This document shows positions 33,325 to 42,688 of a DNA stretch of 64,000 nucleotides, piece after piece. The stretch is from Oscillospiraceae bacterium (GTDB taxonomy: Bacteria; Bacillota; Clostridia; Oscillospirales; Oscillospiraceae), in assembly GCA_017439425.1 (NCBI GenBank), contig JAFSJE010000077.1, forward strand, positions 1-64,000, written 5' to 3'. The notes below the pieces were generated by a model. That model ran no database searches and was not told where the DNA came from. It saw only the letters and a program-made list of their open reading frames with translations. Positions within the stretch are counted from its first letter, which is position 1, and each line of letters starts with the position of its first letter. The translations under genes were made by a program, and so were the position numbers.

Positions 33325-33357
33325 ACGGCGAAGCTCAGATGAGCTTCGCCGTCATTT
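33325..33357. terminator. Terminator of the folate gene
   Basis: ACGGCGAAGCT and AGCTTCGCCGT are perfect 11-base arms around CAGATG, followed by CATTTTA. Before the insertion the stop codon would have been within this hairpin. It also faces the end of the leftward SGNH gene. Confidence 0.8.
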
Positions 33358-34352
33358 TATTTGATTATTGCTTCCTCGAACTTCGGCAGCCACCAGTCGC
33401 GGTAGCCTGCCTTCGTGGGGTGGATTGTATCCGCCATGTAGAGGGAGCGCTCAGCGTCCGTTATGGCGTTAAACTCCTCGTCGCGGTACATATCAATTAT
33501 CGTAATATCCCACTTCGGCGCCATCAGCTCCAGCGCCTCTACCATCGGAACGTAGTTTGCGTTGCCGAATGGGGGATTCGTGTAGAAGTACACCGGGCAG
33601 CCCCAGACCTCTTTGACTTTAGCGGCGATGTACTCCATCGCGCCGAAGGTGGTATTCACATCGAAATACTGATAGTCGGTAATCATGTCCGGCATGACCA
33701 TTCCGTAGCCCTTGGGGTCGGAGGTGTCATTTGTGGAGAGCTGGCAGATGAAGCCGTCGAGGTGCTCGGCGCGGTCGGCGCTCTCGAGGTACTTATTGAA
33801 GCGCTCAACATAGCTCTGACTTGCGGCGGCGGTGAGCTTCGTGCCGGAAACCGCCTCCTTGATGCAGGTGCAGTCCCATTTCTTAGCGAAGAAATCCACC
33901 ATGCTCTCCTCTTCGGAGGAGGCGCCGAAGGTAACTGAGGAGCCGAGCCAGAAGTAGGTGTTGCCCTTTATCGGGCTGTTCTCAACAGTTGCAGTATTTG
34001 CAACCGAGTACTCCTCGGCGTTGCCCGCAAGATAGACCTTTACGGGAATCGTGAGCTTCTTTCCGAGGCACTCGACCTTGACTGATTCCATGCGGTTCAC
34101 AATTACCGTCTCCTCGCTTGTCCATTCCACATTCTCCTGAACGCTTCCGTCGGACATTATGGCATTTACGACAAGGCCGGTCGGGTCAAAGGTTTCGCCG
34201 GCGGCATACTCGGTCTTATCGGGGTAGGAGACGATTTCAAGCTTATCAAGCACCGGAGGCTCTGAGGGCTCGGTGCTGACCTGTTCCGTCGATGCGGAGC
34301 AGGCGGTAAGCAAAAGTGCGAAAAGGATAAGAATCGGAATTATTCTTTTCAT
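33357..34352 (-). CDS. SGNH/GDSL hydrolase lipoprotein with a bacterial Ig-like domain
   Basis: 331 residues. The signal peptide ends in a lipobox LLTAC (Cys18). Residues 37-110 look like a bacterial Ig-like domain (LEIVSYPDKTEYAAGETFDPTGL). The hydrolase part has LGSSVTFGA with the nucleophile Ser near 139, an internal STNDTSDP (block III like) and DTIHPTKAGY carrying the catalytic Asp-His. Likely a surface carbohydrate esterase that removes acyl groups. It follows the rhamnosidase gene by 15 bases, in one leftward operon. Confidence 0.87.
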   Translation of the reverse strand: MKRIIPILILFALLLTACSASTEQVSTEPSEPPVLDKLEIVSYPDKTEYAAGETFDPTGLVVNAIMSDGSVQENVEWTSEETVIVNRMESVKVECLGKKLTIPVKVYLAGNAEEYSVANTATVENSPIKGNTYFWLGSSVTFGASSEEESMVDFFAKKWDCTCIKEAVSGTKLTAAASQSYVERFNKYLESADRAEHLDGFICQLSTNDTSDPKGYGMVMPDMITDYQYFDVNTTFGAMEYIAAKVKEVWGCPVYFYTNPPFGNANYVPMVEALELMAPKWDITIIDMYRDEEFNAITDAERSLYMADTIHPTKAGYRDWWLPKFEEAIIK

Positions 34353-34367
34353 TTTAGAAACCTCAAG

Positions 34368-36722
34368 TTAAAAATTGTATTCACCGGCGCTTGTGATTTC
34401 ATGTGCCTCTCCGTTCGGGAGAACTATCGTACCCTTTGCGTCGATGGCGGTGATCTTTACGCTTTCGCCGTTCTTTTCAACGGTAATTGCGCCCTTCGGC
34501 GTCCACTCGGTGCAGGCGTAATCCTCGAGCGCATCGGAGAGGACTATTTCATATTCCTCCCAGCCTGCCTTGACCGGACGGATGCCGGCGACATACTTCG
34601 AGAGGATGTAGAGCGGAGCGCTCGTCCAGCCGTGGTTATACGTGCCGGTGACGTCGTTGAACTGCTCGTAGAGAGTGTCCCACGAATCCGTTACCATAAG
34701 GTCATAGCGAGCCTTGATGCGCTTGATGGCAAGGTCTTGTCTTCCAAGCTGGCAGAGCGCCTCAAGGACGAACTTTTCCATATAGGGGCTCGCCTCATAT
34801 GTGGTATCGAGAACCTTTGTGACAAGCTCGATATCCGCTTCGTCGGTGATAAGCCCTCCGAGAACGAGTAGGGCATTTGCACGGTCGTCAATAAAGCGGC
34901 TGTCGGGCGCCTTGAAGCCGTCGGCGGTGTAGTAGTAATCGCGCCACGCTCCCTCATAGGAGGTCATGCGGGCTTTAAGCTCGGAATCAAACTCGCGGCC
35001 GAGGTCGGAGGCAAGCTTTTCCGTGACCGTGAGAGCGTAGTAGTACCATGCGCTCTGTAGTAACTCAGTGTCGATATTGTTGCCCCAGTCATTCCATGTC
35101 CAGCTTCCGTCGCGGTAAAGGGGCAGACCGTTTTCGCCCATCTCATAGAGCTTGAGGTAATTCACAAAAGCGTCGTAGTAGGCGTTCATCGTGTCGGCAT
35201 CGCCGGAGTGGAGCCAATAGTGATATGCGGTGGTCATAAAGGAAAGAGACTGATTCGGGATCTCCTGCGGCTTCTGGCTCGGGGCACGGGATGGGATGGC
35301 ACCGTCGGTGAGAGTCCAGCCGATGCAGGCTAAAATCGCCTTTTTGGTTATCTCAAGACCCTCGCCGTCATAGGCGTAGAGTGTGGCGTCAATCTCATTG
35401 GCGGCGTCGCCCATGTAGGGGCCGCGCTCACGCTCGGGACAGTCCATGAAGGTATCGCGCATGCAGATTGCAATGGTGTTGAGGCTCTCCTGCCAGAGCT
35501 GAGTAAGAACAGCGTCGGAGGAGGCAAACGAGCCTGCCCACTCTCCGTTGAAGCCGGAGGGACGATAGGCGATGCGGGTGAATTTCACGCCTGCGGGAGC
35601 CTCGATATAGAGAACGGAGCCGCTTCTCCAAGGATAGTTCTCATAGCTCTGAGCGCCGGAGGCGGTCATATAGGTATCCTTAAAGTTCTGCATACCCTGC
35701 CTGTCGGCGTAGGTGTTAGTGTAGAAGGTGAGCGCCTTGCCGGCGTCAGACTCAAGTTCGATGTACCAGGTAAACTGCATATTGCCGGGGAGATGCAGCT
35801 CAAGCGTTGTGTCCGAGGCGAGAGCAGTGCCGATGTACTCGCTCTCAAAGTCAACAAGATCGCCGAACTTCGGAGTTTTTATCATCGCATCGTAGATATC
35901 GCCGAAGGGCAGGTCGCCGGGCTTGGCAATAATAGTCGCATCCTCCCACGCGCTGTCATCATAGCTGAGGGAAGTCCAGTCGCCGATGGAGTCTGCGGCA
36001 TTGTAGAATACATTGCGCTCAGCGAGCATGGAGCTTTGATCGTAGCGCACGTAGTCCTTTCCGCCGGTGGCGCGGTTTTTGTAAGCCGCGTTGCGCGCAC
36101 ACTTCCAGCTTGCGTCGGAGACTATCCTTCCGGCGGACGTGTCCATCTCGAAGAGAAGACCCGCCTGAGGATCCATATCACCGTCGGAGTTAGCCATGAC
36201 AGGTACAATGGAGCCGTCGCCGCTGCGGCCGTTGAAGGCGACGAGAATTGCAATTTCGTTGTCGCCGGACTTAAGGTCGAGGGAAACGGTGTCGTAGTAT
36301 GTGTCATAGGGCGTGGGGCCGCGCTTGACTGAGCCGTCGAGAACGACCATCTCGCCGTTGAGGAAAAGGACGTATTTGTCAACGGAGGAGATGTATGCGG
36401 TTACCGTTTCATCGGCGGAAACAGTGACAGTCTTTCTGAATGAAACGTAGCTGTCCTCGCTGCAGCTCTTAGTCCAGATCCAATAGCCCGCCCAGTCGGT
36501 TTTCAGGTATTTGTCGATTGCGCTGGCGTAGGCGAGATTTGAGCGGTCAGCCTTGCCGCGCTCGGGTATCTCAACTGCGACCGGAGTATCGTTGACTGCG
36601 GGCTCGTCAGATGTGCTCTGAGCCGGCTCGTCAGCGGGCTTTTCGGTCGGCGTTCCGCCGGAGCAGGCGACCGCGGAGAGAAGCAGAACAGCGCTGAGAA
36701 GCAGGGAAATTGCCTTTTTCAT
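34368..36722 (-). CDS. GH78-like alpha-L-rhamnosidase lipoprotein
   Basis: 784 residues. Signal peptide with lipobox AVACS, a Thr/Pro/Glu-rich linker, beta domains, then the (alpha/alpha)6 barrel. The catalytic region reads DCPERERGPYMGD from Asp427, matching the GH78 pattern D-C-P-x-R-E but diverging from the more usual DCPQRDERMGWTGD seen in the second family member at 53372. The C-terminal part has NHGWTSAPLYILSKYVAGI and closing beta strands. It likely removes rhamnose or a related sugar at the cell surface. It is first of a two-gene leftward operon with an esterase. Confidence 0.85.
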   Translation of the reverse strand: MKKAISLLLSAVLLLSAVACSGGTPTEKPADEPAQSTSDEPAVNDTPVAVEIPERGKADRSNLAYASAIDKYLKTDWAGYWIWTKSCSEDSYVSFRKTVTVSADETVTAYISSVDKYVLFLNGEMVVLDGSVKRGPTPYDTYYDTVSLDLKSGDNEIAILVAFNGRSGDGSIVPVMANSDGDMDPQAGLLFEMDTSAGRIVSDASWKCARNAAYKNRATGGKDYVRYDQSSMLAERNVFYNAADSIGDWTSLSYDDSAWEDATIIAKPGDLPFGDIYDAMIKTPKFGDLVDFESEYIGTALASDTTLELHLPGNMQFTWYIELESDAGKALTFYTNTYADRQGMQNFKDTYMTASGAQSYENYPWRSGSVLYIEAPAGVKFTRIAYRPSGFNGEWAGSFASSDAVLTQLWQESLNTIAICMRDTFMDCPERERGPYMGDAANEIDATLYAYDGEGLEITKKAILACIGWTLTDGAIPSRAPSQKPQEIPNQSLSFMTTAYHYWLHSGDADTMNAYYDAFVNYLKLYEMGENGLPLYRDGSWTWNDWGNNIDTELLQSAWYYYALTVTEKLASDLGREFDSELKARMTSYEGAWRDYYYTADGFKAPDSRFIDDRANALLVLGGLITDEADIELVTKVLDTTYEASPYMEKFVLEALCQLGRQDLAIKRIKARYDLMVTDSWDTLYEQFNDVTGTYNHGWTSAPLYILSKYVAGIRPVKAGWEEYEIVLSDALEDYACTEWTPKGAITVEKNGESVKITAIDAKGTIVLPNGEAHEITSAGEYNF

Positions 36723-36822
36723 ATACTTACCCCCATTTTTGATTTTCTACATTATGCCACGCATTTCCACTCGCAGAAAGCGTTTCCGCATAAGCTTCGC
36801 CCTTGACAGCGCAAGTTTATGC

Positions 36823-36851
36823 TTGCCTATCTGCACAATTTGGATTACAAT
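36823..36851 (+). promoter_or_regulatory. Promoter of the peroxiredoxin gene
   Basis: TTGCCT (36823-36828), 17 bases, TACAAT (36846-36851). A small GCAAG/CTTGC palindrome overlaps the -35 region. Confidence 0.6.
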
Positions 36852-36879
36852 GGAGAAAAGCAAAAAAGGAGAGATTTTT

Positions 36880-37335
36880 ATGCTCGAGGTTGGAACACCT
36901 GCACCGGATTTTACGCTCAATGACAAGGACGGAGGCGCCGTTACGCTCTCACAGTTTCGCGGGAAAAAGGTGGTCCTGTATTTCTATCCGAAGGATTCAA
37001 CTCCGGGCTGCACCCGTCAGGCGTGCGCCTTTGCGATGCAGTACGCCGAGTTCAGAAGGCGCGGCGTTGTTGTGATCGGTGTGAGCCGTGACAGCGAGGC
37101 AAGCCACAGAAGATTCGCGGAGAACAACTCACTTCCGTTTATCCTTCTCTCCGACCCTGAGAGGACGGCAATCGAGGCTTACGGGGTCTGGCAGGAGAAG
37201 AAAAACTACGGCAAGGTGTCGATGGGCGTTGTGAGAAGCACCTATATAATCGACGAGAACGGCATAATCGAGCGCGTCATGCCGAAGGTCAAGCCGGATA
37301 CCAACGCCGCAGAAATACTTGAATATTTAAAATAA
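36880..37335 (+). CDS. bcp: Thioredoxin-dependent peroxiredoxin, BCP/PrxQ type
   Basis: Reduces hydrogen and organic peroxides. The 151-residue protein has the peroxidatic Cys44 in STPGCTRQACAF and the resolving Cys49 five residues later, the PrxQ pattern. PAPDFTLNDKDG starts the thioredoxin fold. I use the ATG at 36880, with AAGGAGAG upstream; longer reading would add a non-homologous N-terminus that overlaps the promoter. It is a single-gene unit ended by a perfect hairpin. Confidence 0.95.
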   Translation: MLEVGTPAPDFTLNDKDGGAVTLSQFRGKKVVLYFYPKDSTPGCTRQACAFAMQYAEFRRRGVVVIGVSRDSEASHRRFAENNSLPFILLSDPERTAIEAYGVWQEKKNYGKVSMGVVRSTYIIDENGIIERVMPKVKPDTNAAEILEYLK

Positions 37336-37338
37336 CAA

Positions 37339-37362
37339 TCGGGCAGGTAAAAACCTGCCCGA
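37339..37362. terminator. Bidirectional terminator
   Basis: TCGGGCAGGT and ACCTGCCCGA are perfect 10-base arms around AAAA, between the convergent peroxiredoxin and rhodanese genes. Confidence 0.8.
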
Positions 37363-37367
37363 TAAGT

Positions 37368-38162
37368 TTACTTTTCGATTTCGCCCTTCCAGTCGATGAT
37401 GCCGCCGATCTCTACTACGTTCGTGTAGCCCATTTTGCACATCTCCTCGGCGGCGAGCTTGCTGCGCCGGCCGGAGCGGCAGTAAACAAGAATAAGCTGG
37501 TCGCGGCTCCACGGAGAGTCCTCGTTTATTGACCGGATATCGTCGAGCGGGACGATGTACGCGCCGGGAATATGACCCTCGTCATACTCCTCGTAGGTGC
37601 GGACGTCGAGGAGAATATAATCTTCGCGCTCCGCCATCATTTTCGCCGCCTCGTCCATCGAAATGCTCGTGAACGTGATCTCGCCGCGGAATAGCACCAC
37701 AAGCTCGCGCACCGCCTCCAACGGCAGAAGCATATCCTGATTGTGGTCGGCGTAGATGAGCTCGCCGGAGGCGTAGTTAATATCTAACTTCACGCCGAAA
37801 TGATCCGGCAGACCGGCGGTGTAACGGGAAATGCCGTTAAACTGCGCGAAATCGTAGCGCTTTACGATGTCCTGAAGCGCCGCCATCTTTTCCGCGCCGT
37901 CCTTTTCAAGGCTCGCCTCAAAGGTGTACTTCAGCTCGGTGATCTCGGGATAATCCGCGGTGTCATAGCCGAGAAGATTGACGTAGCAGTAAAACGAGGT
38001 CATATCCTCGGATTTTATGACCTTCGGCGCGTCGGGGTCGGTGTTGTCGGTGGTGCCGCCGGAAATATACTCCTCCGGGTCAGCGGGCTTCACAAAGGCA
38101 CAGCCCGCCGCGATGAGCACAATAAGCACCGCGATAACTGCAACTATTACGGCAGAGTGCAT
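37368..38162 (-). CDS. Rhodanese-domain lipoprotein
   Basis: 264 residues. An N-terminal hydrophobic stretch ends in LIAAGC, a lipobox-like site (Cys21), so it is probably exported and lipid-anchored. A middle domain of about 110 residues is unknown. The C-terminal rhodanese domain has DYILLDVRTYEEYDEGHIPGA and the active loop VYCRSGRRS with Cys228, so it should be an active sulfur or thiol-handling enzyme. Its ATG overlaps the stop of pyk by one base (TAATG), so it is coupled to pyruvate kinase, an unexpected partner. Confidence 0.88.
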   Translation of the reverse strand: MHSAVIVAVIAVLIVLIAAGCAFVKPADPEEYISGGTTDNTDPDAPKVIKSEDMTSFYCYVNLLGYDTADYPEITELKYTFEASLEKDGAEKMAALQDIVKRYDFAQFNGISRYTAGLPDHFGVKLDINYASGELIYADHNQDMLLPLEAVRELVVLFRGEITFTSISMDEAAKMMAEREDYILLDVRTYEEYDEGHIPGAYIVPLDDIRSINEDSPWSRDQLILVYCRSGRRSKLAAEEMCKMGYTNVVEIGGIIDWKGEIEK

Positions 38163-39589
38163 TATCTGACCTCGTGAACCTTGAGCATATTGGTGTTGCC
38201 GGCGATACCGAGCGGAACGCCCGCGCTGATGACCACGGTGTCGCCCTTCTTGATCGCTCCGGCGCGGAGCGATACATCAACGGCATGATCAAAGAGCTCG
38301 TCTGTGTTCTGCTTGACCTCGCACATTACGGGGAAAACTCCCCAGCTGAGGTTGAGCTGGCGCCAAGCCTTCTCACTCGTGGTCGCGCCGATGACCATGG
38401 TCTCCGGGCGGTACTTCGAGATCATTCTCGCGGAATAGCCGGTCTTGGTGACGGTGATTATCGCGGAGGCATGAAGGTCGTTCGCGGCGGAGACTGTCGC
38501 GTGACCGATGGCGCTCGTTATGGAGTGGATCGCGCTCGTCTCGGAAGGCGCGCGGTCGCGGAAGCGGTGGATGTAGTCGATGTCGGACTCCGTGGTGCGG
38601 GCAATCATATCCATCGTTCTGACAGCGTCGACGGGGTGCTTGCCGACGGCGGACTCGCCGGAGAGCATTATTGCGCTCGTTCCGTCGTAGATCGCGTTTG
38701 CAACGTCGGTTATCTCCGCTCTTGTCGGGCGGGGATTTGTGATCATGCTCTCGAGCATCTGCGTCGCGGTAACGACTATCTTGCCGGCCTCGTAGACCTT
38801 TTTGATTATCATCTTCTGAATTGCGGGGATAAGCTCGAAGCTGATCTCAACGCCCATGTCGCCGCGGGCGACCATTATGCCGTCGGAGGCCTCGATGATA
38901 GCGTCCACGTTCTCAACGCCCTCGGCGTTCTCGATTTTGGAGATTATCTTGACGTCCCTCCAGCCTATTGCGTCGCAGTAGTTGCGGAGAATGTTGACGT
39001 CGGTGGCGTTGCGGACGAAGGAGGCGGCGATGAAATCAAAATCGTGCTCCTTGCCGAACTGGAGGTCAGCCATATCGCGGGCGGAGAGGTAGGGCATACG
39101 GAGAGACACGCCGGGAACGTTCACGCCCTTGTGGTTTGAAACCTTGCCGCCGTCGATGACGGTGCATTCAATCTCGCCGGCGCGGACGGAGTCGACGGAG
39201 AGCTTAATAAGTCCGTCGTTTATGAGCAGGAAGTTTCCGGGTCTTACGTCGCCGGGAAGCCCGTCGTAGTTGACGTAGGCTCGCTCGGCGGTGCCGAGGA
39301 TCTCGGTGGTAGTGAGCGTGAACTTCGCGCCGGGGATAAGCTCGGCTTCGCCGCCCTCAAAGTCGCCGAGACGAATCTCGGGGCCCTTCGTATCGAGGAG
39401 TGCGGCGATGGGCAGACCCATCTCGTTCCGGAGCTTTATGACCTCGTTGAGGCGCTTTTCGTGGTCGGCATAGGAGCCGTGGGAGAAGTTGAAGCGGGCG
39501 ACGTTCAGTCCCGCGTTTATCATAGCGCGCAGTACGTTTTCATCGTCGGTCGCGGGGCCGAGGGTGCAGATTATCTTAGTCTTTCTCAT
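38162..39589 (-). CDS. pyk: Pyruvate kinase
   Basis: Makes pyruvate and ATP from phosphoenolpyruvate and ADP in glycolysis. The 475-residue sequence starts MRKTKIICTLGPATD and contains NFSHGS, LDTKGPEIR and MVARGDMGVE. The C-terminal allosteric domain is present, and the extra PEP-utiliser-like domain of some Bacillus enzymes is absent. A strong promoter (minus strand TTGTCA-17-TAAAAT) lies just upstream, divergent from the M16 protease gene. The rhodanese gene overlaps its stop. Confidence 0.97.
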   Translation of the reverse strand: MRKTKIICTLGPATDDENVLRAMINAGLNVARFNFSHGSYADHEKRLNEVIKLRNEMGLPIAALLDTKGPEIRLGDFEGGEAELIPGAKFTLTTTEILGTAERAYVNYDGLPGDVRPGNFLLINDGLIKLSVDSVRAGEIECTVIDGGKVSNHKGVNVPGVSLRMPYLSARDMADLQFGKEHDFDFIAASFVRNATDVNILRNYCDAIGWRDVKIISKIENAEGVENVDAIIEASDGIMVARGDMGVEISFELIPAIQKMIIKKVYEAGKIVVTATQMLESMITNPRPTRAEITDVANAIYDGTSAIMLSGESAVGKHPVDAVRTMDMIARTTESDIDYIHRFRDRAPSETSAIHSITSAIGHATVSAANDLHASAIITVTKTGYSARMISKYRPETMVIGATTSEKAWRQLNLSWGVFPVMCEVKQNTDELFDHAVDVSLRAGAIKKGDTVVISAGVPLGIAGNTNMLKVHEVR

Positions 39590-39619
39590 TTTATTACCTC
39601 CCGGGTGGATATTTGTTAA

Positions 39620-39732
39620 ATTTTAACATAATAAGATAGCGTTGACAAGCTCGTTTTGTAAGAAATAGCCGAAAATGATATAAAAAGTCCTTTAATAATT
39701 CATTTGCTTACGGGGTTATACTATGATATAAT
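39620..39732. promoter_or_regulatory. Divergent promoters of pyk and the M16 protease
   Basis: Leftward: minus-strand TTGTCA (39648-39643), 17 bases, TAAAAT (39625-39620). Rightward: TTGCTT (39704-39709), 17 bases, TATAAT (39727-39732). Confidence 0.75.
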
Positions 39733-39772
39733 CGACTTGTTAAATAAATAAAACCACAAGAGAGGTATAAGC

Positions 39773-42628
39773 ATGGAAACAGGAAAAATATACCACGGCT
39801 TTGAGCTCCGCAGCGTTCGCCGCATAGAGGAGCTTGACGGCGAGCTCTATGAATTTGCGCACGCCGTGACAGGCGCCGAGGTCGCTTGGATAAACCGCAT
39901 GGATGAGAATATGTCCTTCGGCATCGCGTTCAAGACTATTCCGGAAAACTCCACCGGCGTTTTCCACATTCTCGAGCACTCCGTTCTGTGCGGAAGCGCG
40001 AAGTATCCGATAAAGGACCCGTTCGTGGAGCTTCTCAAGAGCTCCGTAAACACCTTCCTCAACGCGATGACCTACCCGGATAAGACCGTGTACCCGATCT
40101 CGAGCCGCAATAGGAAGGATTTTCTGAACCTCATGGATATCTATCTTGACGCGGTGCTCCACCCCAATATCTATACGAATCCCTCGATCTTCCGTCAGGA
40201 GGGCTGGAGATATGAGATAAACGAGGAGAACGTCGCGGAGTATCAGGGCGTAGTCCTCAACGAGATGAAGGGCGCCTACTCCGACCCGGACGAGGTGCTG
40301 ATGACGAAGCTGCAGTCGCTCATCTTCCCGGACACCACCTATCGCCATGATTCCGGCGGAGAGCCCTCGACCATACCCGACCTCACCTACGAGCATTTCA
40401 TAGAAATGCACAAAAAGTATTACCACCCGTCAAACTCCCGCACGATGCTCGTCGGCTCTGTTGATATCGACGCCGCCCTTGCGAAGCTCGAAGAATTTTT
40501 TGCGCCTTATGAGCGCCTCGATGCCGATTTCTCCATTCCGTTCCAGAGGAGCGTCGAGCCTAAAACCGAGAGATTTGAGTATGAGATCGGCGCGGAGGAG
40601 GATCCGAAGGGCCGCGGCATGATCGGTATAGGCTGGCTCCTCGGTACCTTCGAGGAGCAGGAGAAGGTCTACGCGGCGAATATCCTCGCCGACTATCTCT
40701 GCGGCGACAATGACGCGCCGCTCAAAAAGGCGATTCTTGAAAAGGAGCTTGCCGAGGACGTCGATTTCAGTGTAAACGACGGCATTCAGGAGCTTGCGGG
40801 AGCTCTTATCTTCCGCAATACAGATGAGGACAAGCTCGACGATATAAGAAAAACTGTCCGCGAGGTGCTCGGTGAGATAGCGGACAAGGGCGTTGAGGAA
40901 AAGCGCATAAGAGCGAGCTACAACCGCTTCGCCTTCAAGCTGAGAGATAAGGATTCCGGCTTCTCGCGTTCGCTCTCCGAGGGCCTTACGATGCTCGACA
41001 GCTGGCTCTACGGCGGCGATCCCGCGCTCTACCTTACCTGCGAAAAGGCGCTGGGCGACATTGAGCGCAATATGGTCGCGGGCGGATATTTTGAAGAGCT
41101 TATAAGGGTTCTTCTCCTCGATAACCGATCCTGCGTGACCGCAGTGCTCGCTCCGAGCACCACTCTCGGAGAGGCGAAGCTTGCCGACGAAAGGGCGAGA
41201 GTCAAGGCAAGGCAGGATAAGTGGAGTGAGGCGGAGCTCGAGGAGAAAAAGGCCGAGCTTTCCGCCGTCAGAGAGTGGCAGCAGACTCCCGACAGAGAAG
41301 AGGACAAGGCGAAGATCCCCGTTCTCGCACTCAGCGATATCGACCCGACCCCGAAGGATATCACGCCGAAGACTGCTTCCGTGGACGGCGTGACCGTCCT
41401 TGAGAGCACAACGGGCAGCAGCCTTGCGAATATGGATCTGTGGTTTGAGTGCTCCGATGTAGGCGCGGACGAGCTCTGGAAGGTCGCGCTTCTGACTAAG
41501 CTCATCTCCAAACTCCCGACGGAGAGCCGCACAAGCGCAGAGCTGCAGTCCGAAACAAAGGAGCGCATCGGCAGACTTACGTTCGACACCGCGGCATTTA
41601 AAACTAAATCCGGCGACGTGCGCGCATTTTTCACCGTTTCGATGGGCGCTCTCGCCGCTGAGGGCGAAAACGCCGCCGCTCTCATATCCGAGATGCTCAC
41701 AAAGACGCGCTTTGATGATAAGCAGGCTGTGAAAAACCTGCTTGCACAGAATCTGAACGAGGCGAAAATGGCGCTAATCGGCGCGGGTCATATGTACGGC
41801 ATACTCCGCACCGGTGCGTCGATCTCCGGAGCGGGCATGGCGAAGGAGCAGCTCGGCGGCTCGAGCTTCATTGAAAAGCTCAGAAAGCTCACGGAGAACA
41901 CGCCGGATGCCCTCGGCGACGAGCTCGGAGCGATGGCTGAAAAGCTCTTCTGCCGCGCAAGACTGACTGTCGGCGCCTCAGAGGAGGCAAAGAGAGCCGC
42001 GAAAAAGCTTATCGACGCGCTTCCTGAGGGCGAAAAGAGCGGCATGAGCGATTATGAGCCCGCAAAGACTGCGCCCACCGGAATCGCTATTCCCGCACCC
42101 GTCGCATACGCCGTAAAGGGCGCGCTTTTCGACGGAGATTTTTCCGGCGCGAGCTATGTTTTGCAGAATATCCTCACGTTCTCCTACCTCTGGAACGAGG
42201 TGAGAGTTCTCGGCGGAGCATACGGCACCGGCTTCCGTCAGACTCCGGAGGGCGAGAGCTACTATTACAGCTACCGCGATCCGAAGCCGGCAAGAAGCCT
42301 CGGAGTTTATGACAAGGCGGCGGACTTCGTGCGCGAATTCCTCGCATCTGACCCCGATCTCACCGCGCCCATCCTCGCCGCGACGAAGGCCTTTGACCCG
42401 CTTCTCAACGTCCGCACGCAGATGTATATCTCGGAGCAGCGCTATCTGAACGGCACGACCTACGAGGATATCGCCCGCATCGCAAAGGAGGTCGTTTCCG
42501 CCTCGAAGGCAGACCTTCTCGCGCTCTGCGAAACGCTCGATAAGTGCGCCGGCGAGCAGAATATCACAGTCATCGCCGGAAAGCATATGATTGATACCTG
42601 CGATGGGCTTAAAGTAACGGAAATCTAA
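39773..42628 (+). CDS. M16C metalloprotease (presequence-protease/insulinase type)
   Basis: A 951-residue zinc protease built of two M16 halves that close around peptides. The inverted zinc motif HILEH gives His65, Glu68 (catalytic) and His69; the region HSVLCGSAKYPIKDPF is typical of the M16C (PreP/Cym1) branch. The second half carries no second zinc site, as expected. There is no signal peptide, so it is cytoplasmic, where it likely degrades free peptides. It is a single-gene unit with its own promoter and a long perfect terminator. Confidence 0.93.
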   Translation: METGKIYHGFELRSVRRIEELDGELYEFAHAVTGAEVAWINRMDENMSFGIAFKTIPENSTGVFHILEHSVLCGSAKYPIKDPFVELLKSSVNTFLNAMTYPDKTVYPISSRNRKDFLNLMDIYLDAVLHPNIYTNPSIFRQEGWRYEINEENVAEYQGVVLNEMKGAYSDPDEVLMTKLQSLIFPDTTYRHDSGGEPSTIPDLTYEHFIEMHKKYYHPSNSRTMLVGSVDIDAALAKLEEFFAPYERLDADFSIPFQRSVEPKTERFEYEIGAEEDPKGRGMIGIGWLLGTFEEQEKVYAANILADYLCGDNDAPLKKAILEKELAEDVDFSVNDGIQELAGALIFRNTDEDKLDDIRKTVREVLGEIADKGVEEKRIRASYNRFAFKLRDKDSGFSRSLSEGLTMLDSWLYGGDPALYLTCEKALGDIERNMVAGGYFEELIRVLLLDNRSCVTAVLAPSTTLGEAKLADERARVKARQDKWSEAELEEKKAELSAVREWQQTPDREEDKAKIPVLALSDIDPTPKDITPKTASVDGVTVLESTTGSSLANMDLWFECSDVGADELWKVALLTKLISKLPTESRTSAELQSETKERIGRLTFDTAAFKTKSGDVRAFFTVSMGALAAEGENAAALISEMLTKTRFDDKQAVKNLLAQNLNEAKMALIGAGHMYGILRTGASISGAGMAKEQLGGSSFIEKLRKLTENTPDALGDELGAMAEKLFCRARLTVGASEEAKRAAKKLIDALPEGEKSGMSDYEPAKTAPTGIAIPAPVAYAVKGALFDGDFSGASYVLQNILTFSYLWNEVRVLGGAYGTGFRQTPEGESYYYSYRDPKPARSLGVYDKAADFVREFLASDPDLTAPILAATKAFDPLLNVRTQMYISEQRYLNGTTYEDIARIAKEVVSASKADLLALCETLDKCAGEQNITVIAGKHMIDTCDGLKVTEI

Positions 42629-42639
42629 GGCAAAAATAT

Positions 42640-42684
42640 ATAGCGCGCCGCAAAATGAAAAAGCGTCATTTTGCGGCGCGCTAT
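42640..42684. terminator. Long perfect hairpin terminator
   Basis: ATAGCGCGCCGCAAAATGA (42640-42658) and TCATTTTGCGGCGCGCTAT (42666-42684) are perfect 19-base arms with a 7-base loop between convergent genes. Confidence 0.85.
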
Positions 42685-42688
42685 TCTA

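Noticed and set aside
36739..36879. Extended N-terminus of the peroxiredoxin
   Set aside because: The extra 47 codons cover the promoter and are unlike the family; the ATG at 36880 has a strong ribosome site.
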